Origin: Rhodocyclaceae bacterium
GTDB taxonomy: Bacteria; Pseudomonadota; Gammaproteobacteria; Burkholderiales; Rhodocyclaceae
Assembly (NCBI GenBank): GCA_016718525.1
Contig: JADKDD010000002.1
Coordinates: forward strand, 992,001-1,056,000
DNA: 64,000 bases
Reading direction: 5' to 3'
A program made the position numbers and the translations under genes. Positions 32,317-41,203 of the stretch are shown here, in pieces. The notes under the pieces were generated by a model that worked only from the letters and a program-made list of their open reading frames with translations, made no database searches and had not been told where the DNA came from. Positions within the stretch are counted from its first letter, which is position 1; each line of letters opens with the position of its first letter.

Positions 32317-33036
32317 ATGAGTAAAAGCAAAACAATTGCTGTCTGCCTGCTCAGCGGTGGTCTCGATTCAACCACCAGTTTGGCTATCGCCAAAGCACAG
32401 GGCTTTGAAGTCTGCGCGATAAGCTTTCGCTATGGGCAGCGCCATGTTGTGGAGCTCGAGTGCGCGACAACGATCGCAAAACAGCTCGGAGTCAGCAAGC
32501 ATTTGATCGTTGATATCGACTTGCGGAAGATGGGTGGCTCGGCCTTGACCGCAGACATCGAGGTACCCAAAGACCGTCCGGTCGCCGACATGTCGCACGG
32601 TATTCCGGTGACTTACGTTCCGGCGCGCAACACCATATTTTTGTCCTACGCGCTGGCATGGGCCGAAGTGCTCGGCGCGACGGATATTTTTATCGGCGTG
32701 AATGCACTTGATTACAGCGGCTACCCCGATTGTCGTCCGGAGTACATCGCGGCATTTGAAACCATGGCAAACCTGGCGACCAAGCGAGGTGTCGAAGCCG
32801 GTGCTGAAAACTCGGCGCGGCTGAAGATTCATACGCCGCTGATTGAGCTGTCCAAAGCCGATATCGTCAAAGCCGGACTTGCGCTTGGGGTCGACTTCTC
32901 CCACACCAGCAGCTGTTACGACCCCGATCCGGAAGGTCGTCCCTGCGGTCGCTGCGATTCGTGCCAGCTGCGCGCCAAGGGTTTCAACGAGATCGGCATC
33001 AATGATCCGCTGCTGATCAGGTTTCAGTCCAAATGA
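32317..33036 (+). CDS. queC: 7-cyano-7-deazaguanine synthase
   Basis: 239 residues. Converts carboxydeazaguanine to preQ0 using ATP and ammonia. PP-loop SGGLDSTT at the N-terminus, the QueC-specific NTIFLSYALAWAE and NALDYSGYPDCRPE stretches, and a C-terminal zinc site (CYDPD...CGRCDSC) are present. It starts 5 bases after ung and overlaps queD by 4 bp. Confidence 0.96.
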   Translation: MSKSKTIAVCLLSGGLDSTTSLAIAKAQGFEVCAISFRYGQRHVVELECATTIAKQLGVSKHLIVDIDLRKMGGSALTADIEVPKDRPVADMSHGIPVTYVPARNTIFLSYALAWAEVLGATDIFIGVNALDYSGYPDCRPEYIAAFETMANLATKRGVEAGAENSARLKIHTPLIELSKADIVKAGLALGVDFSHTSSCYDPDPEGRPCGRCDSCQLRAKGFNEIGINDPLLIRFQSK

Positions 33037-34133
33037 GCGGCAACGAAACTTTGCTTTACGCCGCCAGTGCCGGGTTCGAGGCGGCCTGCGAAATCAGTTG
33101 TTTGCCTCCCGGACATCGCGCCCGTGCAATGCACGGACACAGTTATCTTGCGGAAGTTCGCTGTGCCCTGCCCCCGACCTGGGTCGATTTTCCCGGCAAC
33201 GAAGCTGCGCAGTTGCGCCAGCAACTTGAGCGCGCCGTTTTGCCGCTGGATTATCAATTCTTGAATCAACATCTGTCATTGCCGACTGATGAGAATCTTG
33301 CGCGCTGGTTGCGCCAGCACTTGGCGGTTCCCGGCATCGCCAGCATCGCCATGCAAAGTACGGCGAATTCAGGTGTCGATCTGGACAGTCAGGATCACGC
33401 ACATATCTGGCGGCGTTACCTATTCGAGTCAGCCCATCAGCTGCCGAATGTTCCCGCCGGACACAAATGTGGTCGCATGCACGGGCACGGATTTGAAGTG
33501 ATCGTGCATGCCAATCAGGATATTTCAAATCAGGAAATGGGCGTCGATTACGACCTGATTGATGCCTGCTGGCAACCCCTGCATGCGCAGCTTCACATGG
33601 CTTGCCTGAATGATATGCCGGGTCTGGAAAATCCGACGAGTGAAGTGATTGCGGCGTGGATATGGCATCGTCTTAAATCTGAATTGCCGGCCTTGTCGTG
33701 GGTCACAGTCTACGAGACGGCAAGTGCCGGTGCGCATTTCGACGGTATTCACTATCGCATCTGGAAAGAGCAAAGTTTTGACAGCGCGCTACGTTTGGAC
33801 AGGGCGCCGGAGGGGCACCCTGCGCGCCGCATGCATGGCCACACCTATGCCTTGCGCTTGCATTTGTCGGCACCGCTGGATGCGGTAATGGGCTGGACGG
33901 TGGACTACGGAGATGTCAAAGATTTGTTCCGCCCGATCTTCGACCAACTCGACCATCAGCCATTGAACGATTTGCCGGATTTGCCGGACGCAGATACGGC
34001 GAGCCTGGCGCGCTGGGTACGGAGCCAGGCACAGACACAGCTACCGCAACTGGATCGCATCGACGTCTTCCAAAGCCGCGGCTGCGGCGCGATTCTGTCA
34101 TGGGGTGCGCTTGCACCCGCGTTGCCGATTTGA
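33033..34133 (+). CDS. queD: Triple-domain 6-carboxytetrahydropterin synthase (QueD) fusion
   Basis: 366 residues made of three tandem PTPS/QueD domains (about 1-118, 125-240 and 245-360); standard QueD is about 120. Domain 2 aligns closely with E. coli QueD and keeps the zinc histidines H135, H150, H152, the catalytic C146 (GHKCGRMHGH) and E228, but the catalytic Asp-His of LDHHYLN is His-Met (LHMACLN). Domain 3 has lost the first zinc His (L253) and the Cys (A264) but keeps D307-H308 (LDHQPLN). Domain 1 has C19 for the zinc His, A30 for the Cys and LDY for LDH. In the family, active sites lie at subunit interfaces, so domains 2 and 3 may complete one site. It lies between queC and queE, so a role in preQ0 synthesis is likely. 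Confidence 0.92.
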   Translation: MSGNETLLYAASAGFEAACEISCLPPGHRARAMHGHSYLAEVRCALPPTWVDFPGNEAAQLRQQLERAVLPLDYQFLNQHLSLPTDENLARWLRQHLAVPGIASIAMQSTANSGVDLDSQDHAHIWRRYLFESAHQLPNVPAGHKCGRMHGHGFEVIVHANQDISNQEMGVDYDLIDACWQPLHAQLHMACLNDMPGLENPTSEVIAAWIWHRLKSELPALSWVTVYETASAGAHFDGIHYRIWKEQSFDSALRLDRAPEGHPARRMHGHTYALRLHLSAPLDAVMGWTVDYGDVKDLFRPIFDQLDHQPLNDLPDLPDADTASLARWVRSQAQTQLPQLDRIDVFQSRGCGAILSWGALAPALPI

Positions 34134-34160
34134 TGCGAACAGCGCCGCGACGTACGAACG

Positions 34161-34799
34161 ATGACCTACTCCGTTAAAGAAATTTTCTACACCCTGCAGG
34201 GTGAAGGCGCCAATGCCGGACGGGCGGCAGTGTTTTGTCGTTTCGCCGGCTGCAACCTGTGGTCGGGTTTGGAGCGTGATCGTGCCGATGCGGTCTGCAA
34301 GTTCTGCGATACCGATTTTGTCGGCGTTGATGGCGAAGGCGGCGGCAAATTCGCAAATGCAAGTGCTTTGGCAGAGCGCGTTGCGCAGGCTTGGCCGGCG
34401 CAATCATCCGGCAAACCTTTTGTCGTCTGCACCGGGGGCGAACCCTTACTGCAACTTGATTCGGCGCTGGTCGATGCGTTTCATCAATTTGGTTTCGAGA
34501 TTGCGGTAGAAACCAACGGTACCTGTATCCCGCCGGCAGGAATTGATTGGCTGTGCGTCAGTCCGAAAAGCACCGCACCGCTCGCTGTGAAAGCCGGTGG
34601 CGAATTGAAATTGGTCTTCCCGCAAGGTGATGCGCCTCCTGAGAAATTTGCCGATCTGGATTTCAAACATTTTTTCCTGCAGCCCATGGCGGATGGTGCG
34701 AAAACCGAAGTCAACACGCAAGCGGCGATACGCTATTGCATGGAACACCCGCAATGGCGATTGAGTTTGCAGACCCACAAAATCACCGGAATCAAATAG
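34161..34799 (+). CDS. queE: 7-carboxy-7-deazaguanine synthase
   Basis: 212-residue radical-SAM enzyme that makes 7-carboxy-7-deazaguanine from the QueD product. The iron-sulfur cysteines follow the expanded C-x14-C-x2-C spacing (CNLWSG...VCKFC), typical of proteobacterial QueE, and GGEPLLQ is the SAM-binding motif. It follows queD by 27 bp; the three que genes form one unit. Confidence 0.95.
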   Translation: MTYSVKEIFYTLQGEGANAGRAAVFCRFAGCNLWSGLERDRADAVCKFCDTDFVGVDGEGGGKFANASALAERVAQAWPAQSSGKPFVVCTGGEPLLQLDSALVDAFHQFGFEIAVETNGTCIPPAGIDWLCVSPKSTAPLAVKAGGELKLVFPQGDAPPEKFADLDFKHFFLQPMADGAKTEVNTQAAIRYCMEHPQWRLSLQTHKITGIK

Positions 34800-34935
34800 C
34801 GCGGGTTTATCCCTATCAATTTGCTTGGCCGTTTGGCGCTCAATATTGGTGCGTCAATTTGGCGAAATGCACCGAATTGAAGCGCAAAAGCGTGTTGGAT
34901 AGCGCTAGGTAATTGATTAATATAGACTGAATGAC

Positions 34936-34951
34936 GGGAACGCGGCTTGCT
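34936..34951 (+). promoter_or_regulatory. Sigma-54 (RpoN) promoter of amtB
   Basis: GGGAACG-CGGC-TTGCT matches the -24/-12 consensus TGGCACG-N4-TTGCW, with the invariant GG and GC in the right 10-base spacing. It is 45 bp upstream of the amtB start, as expected for NtrC-controlled ammonium transport. Confidence 0.75.
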
Positions 34952-34995
34952 TCTATGCTCCGTCCTTGTGCTTTTTGTGAATCCGGAGCCCCAAA

Positions 34996-36198
34996 ATGGA
35001 ATTATTTAAAACTTCGTCCGACACCCTGTTCATATTGCTAGGTGCCATCATGATTTTGGCCATGCATGCAGGGTTTGCCTTTCTCGAACTGGGAACGGTG
35101 CGGCGGAAGAATCAAGTCAATGCTCTGGTCAAAATCCTTGCCGATTTTTCCATTTCAACAATTGCGTATTTTTTCATCGGGTACCAGATCGCCTATGGCG
35201 TGAGCTTTTTTGTTGATGCAGAGATATTGGCGAAGCAAAGTGGTTACGACCTCACCAAATTTTTCTTTTTGCTGACCTTTGCCGCAGCAATACCGGCGAT
35301 CGTATCCGGCGGAATTGCAGAGCGGGCAAAGTTCAACCCCCAGTTGGCTGCGTCGTTCATGCTGGTCGGCTTCATCTATCCGTTTTTTGAGGGCATCGCA
35401 TGGAATCAGGCTTATGGTTTTCAAGCCTGGCTAAAGCTCAGTTTTGGAGCAGAGTTTCATGACTTTGCCGGCTCAGTGGTTGTTCATGCGGTGGGTGGAT
35501 GGATTGCCCTCGCCGCAGTTTTGTTGCTGGGTGCGCGACGCGGTCGCTATACGCGCGACGGACTGGTTTCGGCCCATCCGCCGTCGTCGATTCCGTTCCT
35601 TGCACTGGGTGCGTGGATACTCGTCGTCGGCTGGTTTGGTTTCAATGTCATGAGCGCGCAAACCATGGACAAAATATCCGGTCTGGTGGCGATGAATTCA
35701 CTCATGGCGATGGTCGGCGGGACATTGGCAGCGCTGGTGACAGGCAAGAATGACCCAGGCTTCGTGCACAACGGACCACTGGCCGGACTGGTTGCTGTGT
35801 GCGCCGGGTCGGACCTGATGCATCCACTGGGCGCTCTGGTAACCGGTGCGGTGGCCGGTGCCCTGTTCGTCGTGATGTTCACACTAACGCAGAATCGCTG
35901 GAAGATCGACGATGTGCTTGGTGTTTGGCCGCTTCACGGTTTGTGCGGTACCTGGGGCGGTATCGCTGCTGGCTTTTTCGGAGCCACTACGTTCGGTGGG
36001 CTAGGCGGCGTGTCGCTGGTGAGCCAGTTGCTTGGTACGCTACTCGGTATCACCATCGCCTTTGCCGGCGGTCTGATTGTCTATGGCGCATTGAAGTACA
36101 GCTTTGGCATACGGCTCGACGCAGAAGAAGAATTCAACGGTGCGGATTTGAGCATTCACAAAATTTCAGCCACTGCAGATCGCGATACACACTGGTAA
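34996..36198 (+). CDS. amtB: Ammonium transporter, Amt family
   Basis: 400 residues with 11 predicted membrane helices. The twin pore histidines are in HDFAGSVVVHAVGG and VWPLHGLCGTWGG. CCGGAG lies before the ATG. The N-terminus begins at the first membrane helix with no extra periplasmic leader. No glnK/glnB gene adjoins it, unlike the usual glnK-amtB pair. Transcription is probably RpoN/NtrC dependent, given the upstream promoter. Confidence 0.93.
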   Translation: MELFKTSSDTLFILLGAIMILAMHAGFAFLELGTVRRKNQVNALVKILADFSISTIAYFFIGYQIAYGVSFFVDAEILAKQSGYDLTKFFFLLTFAAAIPAIVSGGIAERAKFNPQLAASFMLVGFIYPFFEGIAWNQAYGFQAWLKLSFGAEFHDFAGSVVVHAVGGWIALAAVLLLGARRGRYTRDGLVSAHPPSSIPFLALGAWILVVGWFGFNVMSAQTMDKISGLVAMNSLMAMVGGTLAALVTGKNDPGFVHNGPLAGLVAVCAGSDLMHPLGALVTGAVAGALFVVMFTLTQNRWKIDDVLGVWPLHGLCGTWGGIAAGFFGATTFGGLGGVSLVSQLLGTLLGITIAFAGGLIVYGALKYSFGIRLDAEEEFNGADLSIHKISATADRDTHW

Positions 36199-36272
36199 GC
36201 GCCAGGGATTAGCGCTGTTTGCTCGACGGGTTTAGTATCCGTTGATTCCGATTTGGCCGGATCGTGCGTGCA

Positions 36273-36644
36273 ATGAGTTGGATTGGCAGAATTCTGTTGA
36301 TGGTTTTCGCGGTTGGCGCGTTCTATGCGCTTCGCGCCATGGATCGCCCGGAAGATCTGCGCGCAAAACTTGGTCCCGGCAACGAGGTCGTGATGTATTC
36401 GCTGACGACCTGTGGTTATTGCGCAAGGACGCGTGCCTTGCTCACCGAAAGTGGGATCCCGTTTAGCGAACGATTTCTCGATACGGATCCGCAGAGCGAG
36501 CGAGAGTTCTTTGAAATATTAACAGCAAGTGGTGTGCCGTCCGGTGGGGTGGGAACACCTTCGCTGGTGGTAAACGACACGCTGCTGTTGAATAACCCGT
36601 CATTCGAGTTGATCAAGAAACACTTGCGCCTGAACGGTGGTTAG
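36273..36644 (+). CDS. Membrane-anchored glutaredoxin-like protein
   Basis: 123 residues. One N-terminal membrane helix (about 4-22) is followed by a glutaredoxin domain with the active site TTCGYC and the cis-Pro loop VGTPSLVV. Topology is not certain: the helix could be an uncleaved anchor placing the domain on either side of the inner membrane. A GTG at 36264 is an alternative start. It follows amtB by 75 bp. Confidence 0.85.
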   Translation: MSWIGRILLMVFAVGAFYALRAMDRPEDLRAKLGPGNEVVMYSLTTCGYCARTRALLTESGIPFSERFLDTDPQSEREFFEILTASGVPSGGVGTPSLVVNDTLLLNNPSFELIKKHLRLNGG

Positions 36645-36657
36645 TCGCTTGTGAATG

Positions 36658-36731
36658 TGGAGCGGGTAGAGGGAGTCGAACCCTCGTCACTAGCTTGGGA
36701 AGCTAGGGTAATGCCGTTATACGATACCCGC
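36658..36731 (-). tRNA. tRNA-Gly (anticodon CCC)
   Basis: 74-nt minus-strand cloverleaf. Acceptor GCGGGTA pairs with TACCCGC, discriminator T, CCA encoded. The anticodon stem CTAGC/GCTAG encloses TTCCCAA, giving anticodon CCC. The T arm GAGGG-TTCGACT-CCCTC is complete. Confidence 0.95.
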
Positions 36732-36979
36732 CTTGCCCTGAACTCAACAAAATTGCTATTGATTCAGGTGAAGCGATTTTACCTCAGGGAGCTTCCCGGT
36801 TGCCTGCATCAAGTGCGGAGACCACCGGTTTACGGGTGCCCGATTGATATAAAACGGGATTGGTGAGAACTATCGCTTACGAAGAAAGTTCACAGGCTTG
36901 CCCAGCGTTCGTAGCGTCAACTGCCTCAAGTCCAAGTTCTCCCGCCAATCACCGATAAGTTTGTCGCTGTCATTCCGTG
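36732..36979. other. Intergenic region without recognised gene
   Basis: The space between the tRNA and the emrAB promoter carries no credible reading frame, and I see no repeat or RNA structure of note in it. Confidence 0.6.
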
Positions 36980-37032
36980 TTGATGCTCGGAGGCGTTGTC
37001 GATATAATTTAGTTAATGACTAACCGGTCAGT
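36980..37032 (+). promoter_or_regulatory. Sigma-70 promoter of emrAB with palindromic operator
   Basis: TTGATG and TATAAT (37003-37008) are separated by 17 bases. The near-palindrome ACTAACCGGTCAGT (37019-37032, 12 of 14 positions symmetric) starts about 10 bases after the -10 box, at the transcript start, and resembles TetR-family sites built on GACCGGTC. No regulator gene adjoins, so the repressor would be encoded elsewhere. Confidence 0.65.
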
Positions 37033-37051
37033 AAGTGAATTGGAGCACTAT

Positions 37052-38119
37052 ATGTCCGAGTCAACCTCCGAGCAGCCACCTAAATCCCGCCAGTTATCGC
37101 GCTTTGTTTTGGTCGCCGTGCTGGTGGTCATTGGCGGGTGGCTTGCCTACAAGTGGTGGTGGGCGCAAAGCCATGTCACTACAGACAATGCGCAGATTGA
37201 CGCGTCGATTGTGCCCATACAGCCTAAAGTCAGCGGGATCGTCGTCAGCATTCCGGTTAAAAACAATCAAGTGGTTCAGAAAGGCGATCTGTTGGTTCAA
37301 CTGGATGAGCGCGATTATCGTGCGCGTCTGGCGCAGACCGAAGCTGATTTGGCTTTGGCGATCGCTGCGGCGGGAAATGCCTCCCATGGCGGTCAGGCAA
37401 GTGCGCAAGTTGCGTCGGCCCGCGCCAACGCGGCGGCTGCCAGATCAAGCATCGAGCAGGCGCAAGCCAATGCTGATAAAGCGCGAAAGGACCTTGAACG
37501 AACGCGCGAACTTGTCGCCAAAAAAATGATTACACCTCAAGCACTCGATACTGCCGAAGCCGCAGCGCGAGGCGCCGCGGCGCAATTGGCGGCGGTGCGC
37601 CAGACCGCAGAGTCCGCAGGTGAGCAGGTCAGCGCGAGCACAGCCGCACTGACCGCTGCGCAAGCCAAAGTTGCGGCTGCCCGTGCAGTGCGCGATATGG
37701 CCGCCAATCAACTTGCCGACACACGCATTGTTGCGCCAGTGAGCGGCACTATTGCGGGGAAGAACGCTGAGTTTGGGCAACTCATCGGTGCCGGACAACT
37801 GCTGTTATCGGTGGTGCCGCTGGGAGATATTTGGATTACCGCGAACCTCAAGGAAACTGACTTGCATGGAATCAAGCCGGGAGACGCGGTCGCGGTTGAA
37901 GTCGACGCTTACTCGGGCCGCACGTTTCCTGCCGAGGTCGAATCGATCAGTCCGGCAACCGGGGCGCGTTTTGCCTTGTTGCCACCAGATAATGCCACCG
38001 GAAACTTTACCAAGGTTGTGCAACGCGTTCCGGTGCGCATCCGCATCAAGCAAAGTGACGACCCGGAACACATGCTGAGAGCCGGGATGAGTGTGGTGGT
38101 GACCATCACCAAAAAATGA
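37052..38119 (+). CDS. emrA: EmrA/HlyD-type efflux membrane-fusion protein
   Basis: 355 residues. One N-terminal membrane helix (about 20-38), then the biotinyl-lipoyl half motifs (DNAQIDASIVPIQPKVSGIV and TRIVAPVSGTIAGK), a long Ala/Gln-rich coiled coil and a beta-barrel domain. It links an inner-membrane pump to an outer-membrane channel. ATG 37052 has GGAG 7 bases upstream; ATG 37016 lies within the operator region and is less likely. Confidence 0.9.
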   Translation: MSESTSEQPPKSRQLSRFVLVAVLVVIGGWLAYKWWWAQSHVTTDNAQIDASIVPIQPKVSGIVVSIPVKNNQVVQKGDLLVQLDERDYRARLAQTEADLALAIAAAGNASHGGQASAQVASARANAAAARSSIEQAQANADKARKDLERTRELVAKKMITPQALDTAEAAARGAAAQLAAVRQTAESAGEQVSASTAALTAAQAKVAAARAVRDMAANQLADTRIVAPVSGTIAGKNAEFGQLIGAGQLLLSVVPLGDIWITANLKETDLHGIKPGDAVAVEVDAYSGRTFPAEVESISPATGARFALLPPDNATGNFTKVVQRVPVRIRIKQSDDPEHMLRAGMSVVVTITKK

Positions 38120-39708
38120 GACCCTTACTCCCGGCGCTCAGCCGGGTCGAAAGCCCCGAGGAGATTTACCGGACGCGATACATTATTGCGATCACGGTCA
38201 CCCTTGCTGTCGTGCTCGAACTTGTCGACACCAGTATCGTCATCGTTGCTATTCCCCATATGATGGGCTCGCTTGGTGCAACGCTCGACGAGATTGCCTG
38301 GGTATCCACTGGATACGTGGTCGCCAATGTAATCGTCATGCCGATTTCGAGCTGGTTGGCAAATTGGTTCGGTCGTCGCAACTACTTTGCGATGTCAATC
38401 ATGTTGTTCACAGCGTCATCGTTTATGTGTGGCAACGCCAGCACTTTGGGGGAGTTGGTGTTTTGGCGCATCGTACAGGGGCTTGGCGGAGGCGGGCTGA
38501 TTACGACGGCGCAGGCGGTGTTGTATGAATCTTTTCCACCAAAGGAAGCCGGTACTTCAATGGCGATTTTCGGTCTTGGAGTAATGACCGGACCGATGCT
38601 TGGCCCAACGCTAGGCGGGTACATTACTGATGTCGCCTCATGGCCCTGGATCTTCTATATCAACATTCCGTTAGGCGTTTTGGCGCTCTTGCTGGCCTTG
38701 ATGTACGTACCGGATTCAAAATTCGGCGAGAAAGCAGAGGAAATAGATTTTCTCGGACTTTTCCTGTTGGCGGTTGGCATCGGTACGTTGCAAACCTTGC
38801 TCGAACGAGGCGAAAAACTTGATTGGTGGGCATCACGCGAAATCATTACCTACGCTTGCCTCAGTGTCACTGCACTGACTGCATTCGTCTATCACGAATT
38901 GCGTCATCCGCACCCCATCGTCGACCTTCGGGTGATTGCCGACCCGCAATTCGCGGTATCGCTGGTGCTGGCATTTTTGCTTGGTGTCACGATGTTTACG
39001 GCAATATTTCTTTTTCCGGTGTATACCCAGACATTGGTCGGGTTCGGCGCTTGGGACACGGGCAAGGCGATATTTCCTGGAGCGCTCGCAGCTGGATTCA
39101 CCATGGGTGTGCTCGGCCGGCTGATGCCCAAAATTAACATCGATCTGCGCTACATTGTGCTCGCGGGAGCGCTCATTTTCGGCTGCAGCATGTTGCTTCA
39201 CGGGCAGCTGACGACGCAGTCCGGTGCCGACGATTTTCTTTGGCCACAGATTACCCGGGGCATTGGCACGGGAATGGCGTTCATGCCGTTGAACAACCTG
39301 GCAATGGGCAATCTCGCACCGGAAAAAATTGCCGCAGGGAGCGGGCTTTACAACCTTTTGCGTCAACTCGGTGGTTCTGTTGGAATCGCCGGTTCAGCAA
39401 CCCTGTTCGCGCAGTTTCAGGTTTCCAATCGCGATGTTCTGCGTTATCACATCAGTGAAATATCGGCGGCAACCATGGAACGATTGCATGTGCTCAAAGG
39501 CATTTTTCTCGCGCGCGGTGTGCCGGACGAGGCCGCTCAGGCAAAAGCGTATGCACTGCTGGATATGATGGTGAGGAAACAAGCTGCCATGCTGGCGTTT
39601 GAGAAAATCTTTCTGATTACCGGAATCTTGCTGATAGCAGCCACACCTTTGATGCTACTGATGAAACGCACCCATTTCAGCCGGCAAGAAGACAACCAGA
39701 GCCACTAG
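38116..39708 (+). CDS. emrB: EmrB/DHA2-type multidrug efflux MFS transporter
   Basis: 530 residues with 14 predicted membrane helices; the DHA2 features include LDTSIV-like VDTSIVIVAIPHM in helix 1 and the motif C-like GPMLGPTLGGYI. It overlaps emrA by four bases (ATGA). It forms the tripartite drug-proton antiporter with EmrA. No outer-membrane factor gene is adjacent. Confidence 0.92.
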   Translation: MRPLLPALSRVESPEEIYRTRYIIAITVTLAVVLELVDTSIVIVAIPHMMGSLGATLDEIAWVSTGYVVANVIVMPISSWLANWFGRRNYFAMSIMLFTASSFMCGNASTLGELVFWRIVQGLGGGGLITTAQAVLYESFPPKEAGTSMAIFGLGVMTGPMLGPTLGGYITDVASWPWIFYINIPLGVLALLLALMYVPDSKFGEKAEEIDFLGLFLLAVGIGTLQTLLERGEKLDWWASREIITYACLSVTALTAFVYHELRHPHPIVDLRVIADPQFAVSLVLAFLLGVTMFTAIFLFPVYTQTLVGFGAWDTGKAIFPGALAAGFTMGVLGRLMPKINIDLRYIVLAGALIFGCSMLLHGQLTTQSGADDFLWPQITRGIGTGMAFMPLNNLAMGNLAPEKIAAGSGLYNLLRQLGGSVGIAGSATLFAQFQVSNRDVLRYHISEISAATMERLHVLKGIFLARGVPDEAAQAKAYALLDMMVRKQAAMLAFEKIFLITGILLIAATPLMLLMKRTHFSRQEDNQSH

Positions 39709-39745
39709 GCCGCACCGGACTCTTTACAAGCAAACCGCAACAGTC

Positions 39746-41197
39746 TTACATCAAGACGATATCAAATTGTTCCTGGTTGTAACCACTTTCGGCATGTAGC
39801 GAAACCGGCCGTTCAATAAAATCCGATAGCATGGCCAGCGCCTGGGACTCTTCGTCCAGGAACAAGTCGATCACTACCGGTGCTGCAAGCACCCGCATCT
39901 CGCCAGTGCTGAATTGACGGGATTCGCGCAGTACTTCACGCATGATTTCATAGCAAACCGTACGCGCCGTTTTGACTTCACCACGACCGCTACAGGTTGG
40001 GCAGGGCTCACAGAGGACGTGAGCGAGGCTCTCCCGGGTCCGCTTGCGGGTCATCTCCACCAGTCCCAGCTGAGTAAATCCGCTGACCGTGACCCGCGTG
40101 TGATCGAGCGCCAACGCCTTGTTGAGTTCGGCGAGCACGGCTTCACGATGGTCTGCCGAGTCCATATCAATAAAATCAACAATGATGATGCCGCCGAGAT
40201 TACGCAGTCGCAACTGCCTGGCAACTGTCTGGGTTGCCTCGAGGTTGGTTTTGAAAATTGTTTCGTCAAAATTGCGCACACCGACAAAGCCGCCGGTATT
40301 GACATCGACCGTAGTCATCGCCTCGGTTTGGTCGAAAATCAAATAGCCGCCGGATTTCAAATCTACGCGACGCGCCAGTGCCTTTTGAATTTCCTCTTCA
40401 ATGTTGTAGAGGTCAAACAGTGGTCGTTCACCGGTGTAATGCACAATTTTGTCGGTAATTTGCGGAACATACTCGCGTGCAAACTGATCCAGTTTCTGAA
40501 ATGTTTCGCGTGAATCGACGATGATGTTTTGCGTTTCGTGATTCGCCATATCGCGCAATATTCGCTGTGCCAGGTCAAGATCCTGATGCAGCAAAGTTGG
40601 ACCGCTGACACAGCGACTTCTCGACAGGATCTCCTGCCAAAGCCTTCGCAGGTAAGCAATGTCACCGGCAAGCTCCTCATCTGTGGCAGTTTCAGCGACG
40701 GTACGCACAATGAATCCACCGGCATCCTCTTCCGGCGCCAAAGCCTGAATGCGGACACGCAGACTGTCGCGCTCAACTTCGTTCTCGATCCGTTGTGAGA
40801 TGCCTATGTGCCGGTCCTGTGGCAGATAGACCAACAATCGCCCGGCAAACGATACCTGGGTAGTGAGCCGTGCGCCTTTGGTACCGATAGGATCCTTCAG
40901 CACCTGAACCATGATTGATTGCCCCTCGCTCAACAAGCGCTCGATTGGCCGGGCATCAGGGCCGCTCTTGCCACCACAAACCTCAGCAACATGTAAAAAC
41001 GCAGTGCGGTCCAGTCCGATCTCAACGAAAGCCGACTGCATTCCAGGCAGGACGCGAACGACGCGACCCATATACACATTGCCGACAATACCTCGACCGC
41101 CGCTGCGCTCGACGTGAAGCTCTTGTACGACACCGTGTTGCATCAACGCAATGCGGGTCTCTTGCGGCGTAAAGTTAATCAGGAATTGTTCAGGCAT
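39746..41197 (-). CDS. rng: Ribonuclease G
   Basis: 483 residues. An S1-like domain at the N-terminus, the RNase E/G catalytic core with the Mg-binding Asp in TVDVNTGGFVG and DFIDMD, and the zinc-link CPTCSGRG. It lacks the long degradosome tail of RNase E, so RNase G (16S rRNA 5'-end maturation) is preferred. The start ATG 41197 is 6 bp after maf; it is the last gene of the minus-strand run. Confidence 0.93.
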   Translation of the reverse strand: MPEQFLINFTPQETRIALMQHGVVQELHVERSGGRGIVGNVYMGRVVRVLPGMQSAFVEIGLDRTAFLHVAEVCGGKSGPDARPIERLLSEGQSIMVQVLKDPIGTKGARLTTQVSFAGRLLVYLPQDRHIGISQRIENEVERDSLRVRIQALAPEEDAGGFIVRTVAETATDEELAGDIAYLRRLWQEILSRSRCVSGPTLLHQDLDLAQRILRDMANHETQNIIVDSRETFQKLDQFAREYVPQITDKIVHYTGERPLFDLYNIEEEIQKALARRVDLKSGGYLIFDQTEAMTTVDVNTGGFVGVRNFDETIFKTNLEATQTVARQLRLRNLGGIIIVDFIDMDSADHREAVLAELNKALALDHTRVTVSGFTQLGLVEMTRKRTRESLAHVLCEPCPTCSGRGEVKTARTVCYEIMREVLRESRQFSTGEMRVLAAPVVIDLFLDEESQALAMLSDFIERPVSLHAESGYNQEQFDIVLM

Positions 41198-41203
41198 AGT
41201 CAA

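Noticed and set aside
36651..36866. Small plus-strand open frame starting within the tRNA-Gly gene
   Set aside because: Most of its first third is the reverse complement of the tRNA; no family resemblance.
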